This document shows, one piece after another, positions 53,740 through 61,723 of a DNA stretch of 64,000 nt; position 1 is the stretch's first letter; each line of letters opens with the position of its first letter. The stretch is taken from NCBI RefSeq assembly GCF_019145435.1, contig NZ_JAHSTS010000002.1, forward strand, positions 1-64,000, read 5' to 3'. Position numbers and translations under genes: made by a program. The notes under the pieces are model-generated. The model was not told the origin of the DNA. It saw nothing but the letters and a program-made list of their open reading frames with translations, and did no database searches. The stretch is from Pseudomonas ekonensis. GTDB lineage: Bacteria > Pseudomonadota > Gammaproteobacteria > Pseudomonadales > Pseudomonadaceae.

Positions 53740-54126
53740 ATGCTGTACCGAATCGCCGCCGACGGCCTCGTGCTGTTCCATCTGCTGTTCATACTGTTCG
53801 TGCTGTTCGGCGGCCTGCTGGCGCTCAGATGGCGGCGCTTGATCTGGCTGCACCTGCCGGCGGCCACCTGGGGCGTGCTGGTCGAGGTGCTGCACCTGAC
53901 CTGCCCGCTGACCCACTGGGAAAACCTGATGCGCCACGCCGCCGGCCAGACCGAATACGCCGGCGGCTTCATCGAGCACTACATCTGGCCGATCATCTAT
54001 CCGGCGGGCCTGACCCCGCAGATCCAGCTGGCGCTGGGCAGCGTGGTGCTGGCGGTCAACCTGCTGGTGTACGGGCGCCTGATCCGCCGGTGGCAGCGGC
54101 GGCGCGCCGCGCGCATTCCGTTCTAG
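53740..54126 (+). CDS. DUF2784 family membrane protein
   Basis: This 128-residue protein has four hydrophobic helices and the DUF2784 motifs HLLFILFVLFGGLLALRWRR, CPLTHWEN and the GGFIEHYIWPIIYP loop. Function unknown. GGGAGA lies before the ATG. The stop overlaps that of the convergent DUF3087 gene by 4 bp. Confidence 0.88.
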   Translation: MLYRIAADGLVLFHLLFILFVLFGGLLALRWRRLIWLHLPAATWGVLVEVLHLTCPLTHWENLMRHAAGQTEYAGGFIEHYIWPIIYPAGLTPQIQLALGSVVLAVNLLVYGRLIRRWQRRRAARIPF

Positions 54127-54650
54127 CGGGCGGCGGGCTTCAACGCTTGCAGCCAGGCCGGGTCGAGGCGCGTCTGCGCGGGGTCGATCCCCAGCGCCTC
54201 CATCCGCGCCAGGTGCTGCTCGACTTCACGCCGCAACTGCCCATGATCGCTGGAATTGCCGTCCAGTTCATGCATCTGGCCCAAACCCAGGTGATAGAAG
54301 CGCAGCACCTTCATCGCCGTCGGGTCACCCGACGCCACCGCCGCCGTCACCTGATGCATGACATTGGTGACGCTCATCAGGCTGCGCTTGAGCCGCCAGC
54401 CGTACACCGCCGGCGCCATCCAGGCCTGATGCCAGAAACGTCCGCGCAGCAGCGCCGCGGTCAGCAGAAAACCGGCCACCACCCCGCCGATGTTGAACCG
54501 CAGGTTGTCGCCGCCCGGCTCGCCGAACAGCGCGACCGCCGCCGTGGACAACGACATCGCCAGCACCAGGAACAGCGCCGCGATGGCCAGCGTGCTGCGC
54601 CGGGTCTGCCGGCGGTAGGTGACAGGATCGATCGGCTGGATTTCGAACAT
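54123..54650 (-). CDS. DUF3087 family membrane protein
   Basis: This is a 175-residue protein with two helices near the N-terminus (LAIAALFLVLAMSLSTAAVA; FNIGGVVAGFLLTAALL) and a soluble helical C-terminal domain (VTNVMHQVTAAVASGD; FYHLGLGQMHELDGNSSDH). It matches DUF3087, of unknown function. Confidence 0.85.
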   Translation of the reverse strand: MFEIQPIDPVTYRRQTRRSTLAIAALFLVLAMSLSTAAVALFGEPGGDNLRFNIGGVVAGFLLTAALLRGRFWHQAWMAPAVYGWRLKRSLMSVTNVMHQVTAAVASGDPTAMKVLRFYHLGLGQMHELDGNSSDHGQLRREVEQHLARMEALGIDPAQTRLDPAWLQALKPAAR

Positions 54651-54814
54651 CGCGACAGGCTTCCGGGTCTTGGGTTAAAAAGAGGCTGACGCATTATCGC
54701 CAACGGGGCGGATTTAGCTATGCTGGAGCGCCCTTTCATCTTTTCACCGTCCGACGGGGACATGGCGACACCACGCAATCCGTGCCAAATTCATTCATGG
54801 ATACACACCATTCG

Positions 54815-54847
54815 GATGCCGTTGGCCCACTTCACCGCAACGGCATC
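54815..54847 (+). promoter_or_regulatory. stem-loop in the ppnN leader
   Basis: GATGCCGTTG and CAACGGCATC form a perfect 10-bp stem with a 13-nt loop, followed by GTTTT and then the AAGGA ribosome site. It lies 18 nt before the ppnN start. It could be an attenuator-like hairpin or a transcript end for something upstream. Confidence 0.6.
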
Positions 54848-54864
54848 GTTTTAAGGATCACCGC

Positions 54865-56238
54865 ATGACCCAACGACACGTCATCAATGCCTCGGTCAGC
54901 CCCAAAGGCAGCCTGGAAACCCTTTCCCAACGTGAAGTCCAGCAACTGAGCCAAGCCGGATCCGGCAGCACCTACACCCTCTTCCGCCAGTGCGCCCTGG
55001 CCATCCTCAACACCGGCGCCCATGTCGACAACGCCAAGACCATCCTGGAGGCCTACAAGGACTTCGAGATCCGCATTCACCAGCAAGACCGCGGCGTGCG
55101 CCTGGAACTGCTGAACGCCCCCGCCGATGCCTTCGTCGACGGCGAAATGATCGCCAGCACCCGCGAAATGCTGTTCAGCGCCCTGCGCGACATCGTCTAC
55201 ACCGAAAACGAACTCGATGCCCTGAGCATCGACCTGAGCACCTCCCAGGGTATCAGCGACTACGTCTTCCACCTGCTGCGCAACGCGCGCACCCTGCGTC
55301 CGGGCGTCGAGCCGAAAATCGTCGTGTGCTGGGGCGGCCACTCGATCAACACCGACGAATACAAGTACACCAAGAAGGTCGGCCATGAGCTGGGCCTGCG
55401 CAGCCTCGACATCTGCACCGGCTGCGGCCCGGGCGTGATGAAAGGCCCGATGAAAGGCGCGACCATCGCCCACGCCAAGCAGCGCATCCACGGCGGCCGC
55501 TACCTGGGCCTGACCGAACCCGGCATCATCGCCGCCGAGGCGCCGAACCCGATCGTCAACGAACTGGTGATCCTGCCGGACATCGAAAAGCGCCTCGAAG
55601 CCTTCGTGCGCGTCGGCCACGGCATCATCATCTTCCCCGGCGGCGCCGGCACCGCCGAAGAGTTCCTGTACCTGCTGGGCATCCTGATGCACCCGGACAA
55701 CGAAGGCCTGCCGTTCCCGGTCATCCTCACAGGACCCAAGCACGCCGCGCCGTACCTGCAGCAACTGGACGCCTTCGTCACCGCCACCCTGGGCGAAGCG
55801 GCCAAGCGGCATTACCAGATCATCATCGACGACCCGGCCGAAGTCGCCCGGCAGATGACCCAGGGCCTCAAGGCCGTGAAGCAGTTCCGCCGCGAGCGCA
55901 ACGACGCGTTTCACTTCAACTGGCTGCTGAAGATCGACGAAGGCTTCCAGCGCCCGTTCGACCCGACCCATGAAAACATGGCCAACCTCAAGCTCCACCG
56001 CGACCAGCCGCCCCACGAACTGGCGGCCAACCTGCGCCGGGCGTTTTCCGGGATCGTCGCCGGCAACGTCAAGGACAAGGGCATCCGCCTGATCGAGGAA
56101 CACGGGCCGTACCGGATCCACGGCGACGCCGCGATCATGCAGCCGCTGGACCTGCTGCTCAAAGCCTTCGTCGCCCAGCACCGGATGAAACTGCCGGGCG
56201 GCGCGGCGTACGTGCCGTGCTACCAGGTCGTGTCCTGA
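54865..56238 (+). CDS. ppnN: nucleotide 5'-monophosphate nucleosidase PpnN (YgdH)
   Basis: PpnN cleaves purine and pyrimidine 5'-monophosphates to base and ribose 5-phosphate and is known to be bound by (p)ppGpp in E. coli. The 457-residue length is as expected. A LOG-type domain has the signature FPGGAGTAEE near residue 256, preceded by CTGCGPGVMKGPMKGA. AAGGA precedes the ATG. The leader contains a 10-bp hairpin, and a 16-bp hairpin follows the gene. Confidence 0.92.
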   Translation: MTQRHVINASVSPKGSLETLSQREVQQLSQAGSGSTYTLFRQCALAILNTGAHVDNAKTILEAYKDFEIRIHQQDRGVRLELLNAPADAFVDGEMIASTREMLFSALRDIVYTENELDALSIDLSTSQGISDYVFHLLRNARTLRPGVEPKIVVCWGGHSINTDEYKYTKKVGHELGLRSLDICTGCGPGVMKGPMKGATIAHAKQRIHGGRYLGLTEPGIIAAEAPNPIVNELVILPDIEKRLEAFVRVGHGIIIFPGGAGTAEEFLYLLGILMHPDNEGLPFPVILTGPKHAAPYLQQLDAFVTATLGEAAKRHYQIIIDDPAEVARQMTQGLKAVKQFRRERNDAFHFNWLLKIDEGFQRPFDPTHENMANLKLHRDQPPHELAANLRRAFSGIVAGNVKDKGIRLIEEHGPYRIHGDAAIMQPLDLLLKAFVAQHRMKLPGGAAYVPCYQVVS

Positions 56239-56260
56239 CAGGCTAAACCCGTGGGAGCGA

Positions 56261-56296
56261 GGCGTGTCAGCCACCCTTCTGGGTGGCTGACACGCC
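56261..56296. terminator. strong 16-bp hairpin after ppnN
   Basis: GGCGTGTCAGCCACCC and its exact complement enclose a TTCT tetraloop. No T-run follows, so it may act by stabilising the ppnN 3' end, or as a REP-related structure, rather than as a classical terminator. Confidence 0.65.
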
Positions 56297-56457
56297 GTCA
56301 TCGCTAACAGGCTCGTTCCCACACCGTTTTGCAGCGACCACCGATTGCGCATTCGCCGCCGATCCCCTGTGGGAGCCTGCTGGCGAAAGCGTCAGCCAAG
56401 ACACCGCCGGATCAGGGCCGTAAAGATCCGGACAAACCAACAACAAGAGCGCCAGCC

Positions 56458-57195
<738 letters not shown>

Positions 57196-57336
57196 TCCCT
57201 GGCGTCGCCAAGGACGCCGTGGCAACCCGCCACTACCGATAAGCCTTGCTCTCTGACGCAAAAGCCCCGCTGATTCCTCGGGACAGGCAACACGTGCCCG
57301 TACTAAGCTGCACGTTTGATTTTTCAGGGACGATCC

Positions 57337-58071
57337 ATGAAACGCCTCGCCGCCTGTCTGCTGTCATTGCTGGCCCTGACGGCCCACGCGGCGGAGCTGC
57401 GCCTGCTCACCGACAACCATCCGCCCCTGCACTTCCGGCAGGGCGACCGCCTGGTGGGCTTCGGCGTGGATGTGGTGCAGGCCTTGGCGCAGCAGACCGG
57501 CGACCCTATCCGTCTCGAGCAGGTACCGTTGCTGCGGGCGTTGCGCATGGCCAGCGACTCGCCGGACACCGGCGTGTTCACCGTGCTGCGCACCGACGAG
57601 CGCGACGACCGCTACCAATGGGTCGGGCCGCTGGTGGAGGTCGAAACAGCGCTCTACGCCCATGAGAACCTGCAAACACCGATCCGCAGCCTGCGCGAGG
57701 CCGATCACCTGGGGCGGATCACCGTGCCGCGAAAATGGCTGGCCTACAGCTATCTGCAAAAGCAGGACCTGAACAATCTCTACGGCGTGGAAACCCCGGA
57801 ACAGATGATGCGCCTGTTCAGCCTGGGGCGGACCGACTTCGTGGTCTCCGACACCCTGTCCAGCGCCTCCCTGGCCCGCGAGCAAGGCATGGAGCCAGGC
57901 CGCCTGCAGTATCAGATGCCGCTGATGAAACAGGACACCTACATCGCCTTCTCCCGCCAGACCGACCCCCGTCAGGTCGCCCGTTGGCAACAGGCGCTGG
58001 ACACCTTGCGCGCCGATGGGCGGCTGGAGCAAATGCGCCAGCGCTGGCTGGTGGACAGCTTGCCGCGCTGA
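57337..58071 (+). CDS. periplasmic solute-binding protein family 3
   Basis: This is a 244-residue protein with a short signal peptide (cleavage after AHA, residue 18) and a bacterial extracellular solute-binding family 3 domain (LRLLTDNHPPLHFRQGDRLV then GFGVDV). It has no permease or ATPase partner nearby. Such orphan proteins often act as sensors or have lost the transporter. Confidence 0.85.
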   Translation: MKRLAACLLSLLALTAHAAELRLLTDNHPPLHFRQGDRLVGFGVDVVQALAQQTGDPIRLEQVPLLRALRMASDSPDTGVFTVLRTDERDDRYQWVGPLVEVETALYAHENLQTPIRSLREADHLGRITVPRKWLAYSYLQKQDLNNLYGVETPEQMMRLFSLGRTDFVVSDTLSSASLAREQGMEPGRLQYQMPLMKQDTYIAFSRQTDPRQVARWQQALDTLRADGRLEQMRQRWLVDSLPR

Positions 58072-58109
58072 CCGGCGTTTGCTTTTGCGGTGGCCTGTCG
58101 GGCCTCATC

Positions 58110-58217
58110 GCCGGATCGCCGCCCGGGGCAAGCCCGCTCCCACAAGTTGCGTGGCGTATGTCAGATTCGAGAACCACTGAATACCTGTGGGAGCGGGCTT
58201 GCCCGCGATGAGGCCGG
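58110..58217. repeat. paired inverted REP
   Basis: GGGGCAAGCCCGCTCCCACA near 58123-58143 faces CTGTGGGAGCGGGCTTGCCC near 58186-58205. The pair sits between two convergent genes, the binding protein and the FAD/NAD(P)-binding protein. Confidence 0.82.
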
Positions 58218-58233
58218 CCAGAACGACCCCAGG

Positions 58234-59664
58234 CTAAAGTCCCGCCAGCCTCGCCGCCAGCGCCTTGGCCTGCGCCGCCACATCAGTGACCGCCGTGCTC
58301 TCCCACCACATCCCGCGCAACGGCGGGCCCATGGCGAAGAGCCGCGCAGACACCTGCCCCTGCGCATCCACCACCGCGCCATCCGCCGCCGCTGCGATCC
58401 CCAGCGCCAACGGCCCCGGCCGCACCAGCCCGCGCGCCAGCAGTTGCCTGGGCAGCGGACGCGCCACCCGGCGCCAGTCGTATTCGATGCCGCTGGAGTT
58501 GATCAGCGCCTGCCCCGTCACCCAGCAAGCGTCAGCCTCGCCCCGGCGACGCAGGCAGATGCTCACCCCGCCCTCGGGCATCGCCTCCAGCCCTTTATAA
58601 GAGGCGGCCTGAATGCTCAGCCGCCCTTCACGCCGCAGGCGCTCGACCACCTCGGCGCTCAACGGCGGCGAACGGTGGTGATGGCTTTCCCACCACGGCC
58701 GCACATGACGCACGAACTGCCGGCGCTGCCCGTCGGTGGCCTGGCTCCACAAGCGGCCGATGTGCGCCCGCACCGTGTCCAGCGGCGCCTGCCAGTCGAT
58801 GCCTTGAGCAATGGCGTCGCGGCAGTGCCGGCGCACCGCCCGCAGCAATTGGCGGGGGCTGCGGATAGTCGAGTCTTCGGCGAGAAAGTCCACCCAGGCC
58901 GGCGGCTGGCGGCGCACGTGAGGCAGAAGGCCGTGGCGGGAGAACACCTTGATCGGCCCACGGTGCCCGGCCTGTTCCAGGGACACCACCGCGTCGACCA
59001 TGGTCAGGCCGGAACCGATGATCAGCACCGTGGCGTGGGGATCGAGCCGGCGCATCGCGCTCACGTCCCAAGGGTCGAGCGCTGCGGCGTTCAGCCCGCT
59101 GGAATGCGTCTGCGGCGTGCGGGCGGCGGGGAACAGGCCGGTGGCGATGACGGCACGGGCGCCTTGCAGGCACAGGCCGTCGCTCAACGCGACGAGCACC
59201 GAACCGGCCTCGACCTGCACGTCCACCGCCTCCGCCCGCACGTGCTCGACGGTCGAGCCGTGCGCCGTGCCCGTCTGCTGCGCGTCGGCCAGACGCTGCT
59301 GCACATACACGCCGAACAGGCCCCGTGGTGGAAACAGTTCGCTGACCGGCACCGATTGCCGCTGCGACTCCGGCCAGCCGCCGTCGGCGAGATGGGCGCT
59401 GAGCCACTGAGTCAGGTCATCGGCATTGTCCGGATCGACGCTCATGCGCGCCGCGTTGCCGTTGAGCGTGTGCCCCAGCTCCACCGCACTGTAGGCCTCG
59501 CCGCGGCCGAGCTCAGGCCGGGGCTCGACCACCAGGATCCGCCGCCGGCCCGGCAGGCGCAGCAGCTGCGCCGCCAGCAGCGTGCCGCTGAGGCCGCCGC
59601 CGATGATCACGATGTCAGCCTGACGGGTCGGGGAAGTCGCCTGTCCGTGTTCGGGGTGTGTCAT
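58234..59664 (-). CDS. FAD/NAD(P)-binding protein
   Basis: This is a 476-residue flavoprotein of the YdhS/HcaD-unrelated 'FAD-NAD(P)-binding' family. The N-terminal Rossmann motif IIGGGLSGTLLAAQLL is near residue 20, followed by GRGEAYSAVELGHTLNGNA and a second dinucleotide motif LIIGSGLTMVDAVVSLE near residue 215. Substrate unknown. It does not look like an operon member. Confidence 0.82.
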   Translation of the reverse strand: MTHPEHGQATSPTRQADIVIIGGGLSGTLLAAQLLRLPGRRRILVVEPRPELGRGEAYSAVELGHTLNGNAARMSVDPDNADDLTQWLSAHLADGGWPESQRQSVPVSELFPPRGLFGVYVQQRLADAQQTGTAHGSTVEHVRAEAVDVQVEAGSVLVALSDGLCLQGARAVIATGLFPAARTPQTHSSGLNAAALDPWDVSAMRRLDPHATVLIIGSGLTMVDAVVSLEQAGHRGPIKVFSRHGLLPHVRRQPPAWVDFLAEDSTIRSPRQLLRAVRRHCRDAIAQGIDWQAPLDTVRAHIGRLWSQATDGQRRQFVRHVRPWWESHHHRSPPLSAEVVERLRREGRLSIQAASYKGLEAMPEGGVSICLRRRGEADACWVTGQALINSSGIEYDWRRVARPLPRQLLARGLVRPGPLALGIAAAADGAVVDAQGQVSARLFAMGPPLRGMWWESTAVTDVAAQAKALAARLAGL

Positions 59665-59730
59665 CCGTTTCGCCGCTCCGTCGTTGAGGTCACGCCACCT
59701 TAAGGGATCGGCCGGGGAATGTCCTGCCGC

Positions 59731-60294
59731 TCAGATCACCACGTTGCGCACGAAGCGCGCCGCCACCTCGCCGTCGTTGCGGTAGCCGTGGGGCTGGTTG
59801 CTGGCGAACATGAAGAACTCGCCGGCGGCGATCCGCTGCGGGCGGTCGCCCAGCATCAGGGTCAGGCAGCCTTCGAAGACGAAGATCTGCTCGCTCCAGC
59901 CCTCGGCGTCCGGTTGCGAGGGGTACACCTCGCCCGGTTGCAGGCACCATTCCCATTGCTCCACCGCACGGGTGGCGGTGGCCTTGGACAGCAGCACCGC
60001 CTTGCTGCCGGGAATGTTGCCGGCCCAGGCCAGTTCGTTGATGCGGCCCGGATCGCGGTTGTCCGGCGCCTGGATCAGGTCGCTGAACGCCACGTCGAGG
60101 GCTTCGGCGATGCGGTCCAGGGTGGTCAGGCTGACGTTGTTCTCGCCGGCCTCGATGGCCACCAGCATGCGCCGGCTGACCCCGGACTGCTCCGCCAGGG
60201 TGGCCTGGCTCATGTCGATGGCGTGACGCAGGCGCCGCACGTTCTGGCTGACATGCTGGAGGACGGACGTCCGCGGAGGAGAATCTTTGTGCAC
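59731..60294 (-). CDS. XRE-family regulator with cupin domain
   Basis: This is a 187-residue protein with an N-terminal Cro/CI-type HTH (MSQATLAEQSGVSRRMLVAI then EAGENNVSL) and a C-terminal cupin domain (SEQIFVFEGCLTLMLGDRPQ). I chose the GTG at 60294 (HKDSPPRTSVL follows); a GTG at 60306 is possible and no ribosome site is strong. It is divergent from an EamA exporter gene, with a 22-bp palindrome between; it probably represses that gene. Confidence 0.85.
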   Translation of the reverse strand: MHKDSPPRTSVLQHVSQNVRRLRHAIDMSQATLAEQSGVSRRMLVAIEAGENNVSLTTLDRIAEALDVAFSDLIQAPDNRDPGRINELAWAGNIPGSKAVLLSKATATRAVEQWEWCLQPGEVYPSQPDAEGWSEQIFVFEGCLTLMLGDRPQRIAAGEFFMFASNQPHGYRNDGEVAARFVRNVVI

Positions 60295-60314
60295 TATATT
60301 GCTCACTCGGTGGG

Positions 60315-60336
60315 GTTGGGCAGTATACTGCGCAAC
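60315..60336. promoter_or_regulatory. 22-bp palindrome between XRE-cupin and EamA genes
   Basis: GTTGGGCAGTATACTGCGCAAC is symmetric except for one pair; the core GCAGTATACTGC is perfect. It lies 21 bp from one start and 47 bp from the other, a good operator position for the adjacent XRE-cupin regulator. Confidence 0.7.
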
Positions 60337-60382
60337 GTTGGGCGCATTGTGCGTTCCCCTCCTCCTAGCGTGCAAGGTCATG

Positions 60383-61315
60383 ATGTCGGTCAATTCCCCC
60401 CAAACCTCCCCGCGTCTCCCACGGTTCAGCAAAGCCGAAGCCGTGCTGGTTCTGATCACGATGCTTTGGGGCGGCACGTTCCTGCTGGTGCAGCATGCGA
60501 TGACCGTCAGCGGCCCGATGTTCTTCGTCGGCCTGCGCTTCGCGGCGGCGGCCAGCATCGTGGCGCTGTTTTCATGGAAGCACCTGCGCGACCTGACCCT
60601 GTTGGAACTGCGCGCAGGCGCCTTCATCGGCGTGGCGATCATGCTCGGCTACGGCTTGCAGACCGTCGGCCTGCAAAGCATTCCCAGCAGTCAGTCGGCG
60701 TTCATCACGGCGCTCTACGTGCCGTTCGTGCCGCTGCTGCAATGGCTGGTGCTGGGGCGCCGGCCCGGGCTGATGCCGAGCATCGGGATCATGCTCGCGT
60801 TCACCGGCCTGATGCTGCTGTCGGGGCCGTCCGGGGCGTCGCTGAACTTCAGCCCCGGCGAAATCGCCACGCTGATCAGCGCCATCGCGATCGCGGCGGA
60901 AATCATCCTCATCAGCACCTATGCCGGCCAGGTCGATGTGCGCCGGGTGACGGTGGTGCAACTGGGGGTGACGTCGGTGCTGGCGTTCCTGATGGTGGTG
61001 CCGACCGGCGAGGCGATTCCTTCCTTTTCGTGGCTGCTGGTGTCCACCGCCCTGGGGCTGGGGGCGATGAGCGCGGCGATCCAGGTGGCGATGAACTGGG
61101 CGCAGAAGAGCGTGTCGCCGACCCGCGCCACCCTGATCTATGCCGGCGAGCCGGTGTGGGCCGGCATCGCCGGACGGATCGCCGGGGAACGCCTGCCGGC
61201 GATTGCCCTGGTGGGCGCGGGGCTGATCGTGGCGGCGGTGATCGTCAGCGAACTGAAGACCAAGGCCAAGGGCGCCGAGGCCGAGGCCGCGCTGGAGCGT
61301 GAGATCCAGGGTTGA
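60383..61315 (+). CDS. DMT/EamA family transporter
   Basis: This is a 310-residue protein with about ten helices and two EamA repeats (KAEAVLVLITMLWGGTFLLV first; FSPGEIATLISAIAIAAEII in the second). The family exports amino acids, metabolites or drugs. AAGG lies before a pair of ATG codons; the second (60383) is favoured. The divergent XRE-cupin gene is the likely regulator. Confidence 0.86.
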   Translation: MSVNSPQTSPRLPRFSKAEAVLVLITMLWGGTFLLVQHAMTVSGPMFFVGLRFAAAASIVALFSWKHLRDLTLLELRAGAFIGVAIMLGYGLQTVGLQSIPSSQSAFITALYVPFVPLLQWLVLGRRPGLMPSIGIMLAFTGLMLLSGPSGASLNFSPGEIATLISAIAIAAEIILISTYAGQVDVRRVTVVQLGVTSVLAFLMVVPTGEAIPSFSWLLVSTALGLGAMSAAIQVAMNWAQKSVSPTRATLIYAGEPVWAGIAGRIAGERLPAIALVGAGLIVAAVIVSELKTKAKGAEAEAALEREIQG

Positions 61316-61580
61316 ATCATCGAGGGCGTCGGGCCAGCAGGCTGCCTCCCACAGGGGTTCCCGGCTGTCCGCAGGATCCCTGCCCAGCACAAAACCCTGT
61401 AGGAGCTTGCCTGCAAGCGATGGGGCCGGCACAGCCGACATCTTTGTTGCCTGATCTACCGCCATCGCCAGCAGGCTGGCTCCTACAGGTGTCCCAGGTG
61501 TTCGCAAGATTCATGTACACCACCAAAACCTGTGTGAGCATGCCTGCAAGCGATGAGGCCAGCGATCCGACACCGAGGCC
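61316..61580. repeat. REP-rich intergenic region
   Basis: The 408-bp gap between the EamA gene and the antiporter gene holds several REP halves (GCCAGCAGGCTGGCTCCTAC; TGTAGGAGCTTGCCTGCAAG), in the same layout as the 133-bp repeats at 37271. The last 140 bp before 61724 are free of repeats and should contain the antiporter promoter. Confidence 0.8.
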
Positions 61581-61723
61581 ATCACCGGCGCCATCACGTC
61601 CCCTGAAACAATGTGAAGCAGGAAATTTCCGACTACCTTGTAGGATTCTGAGACATCCTGGCGTTTGGTGATCGGGGAACTGGCACGTATGATGCTTCAC
61701 AAACTTCCGCAGATTAGAAGCCT

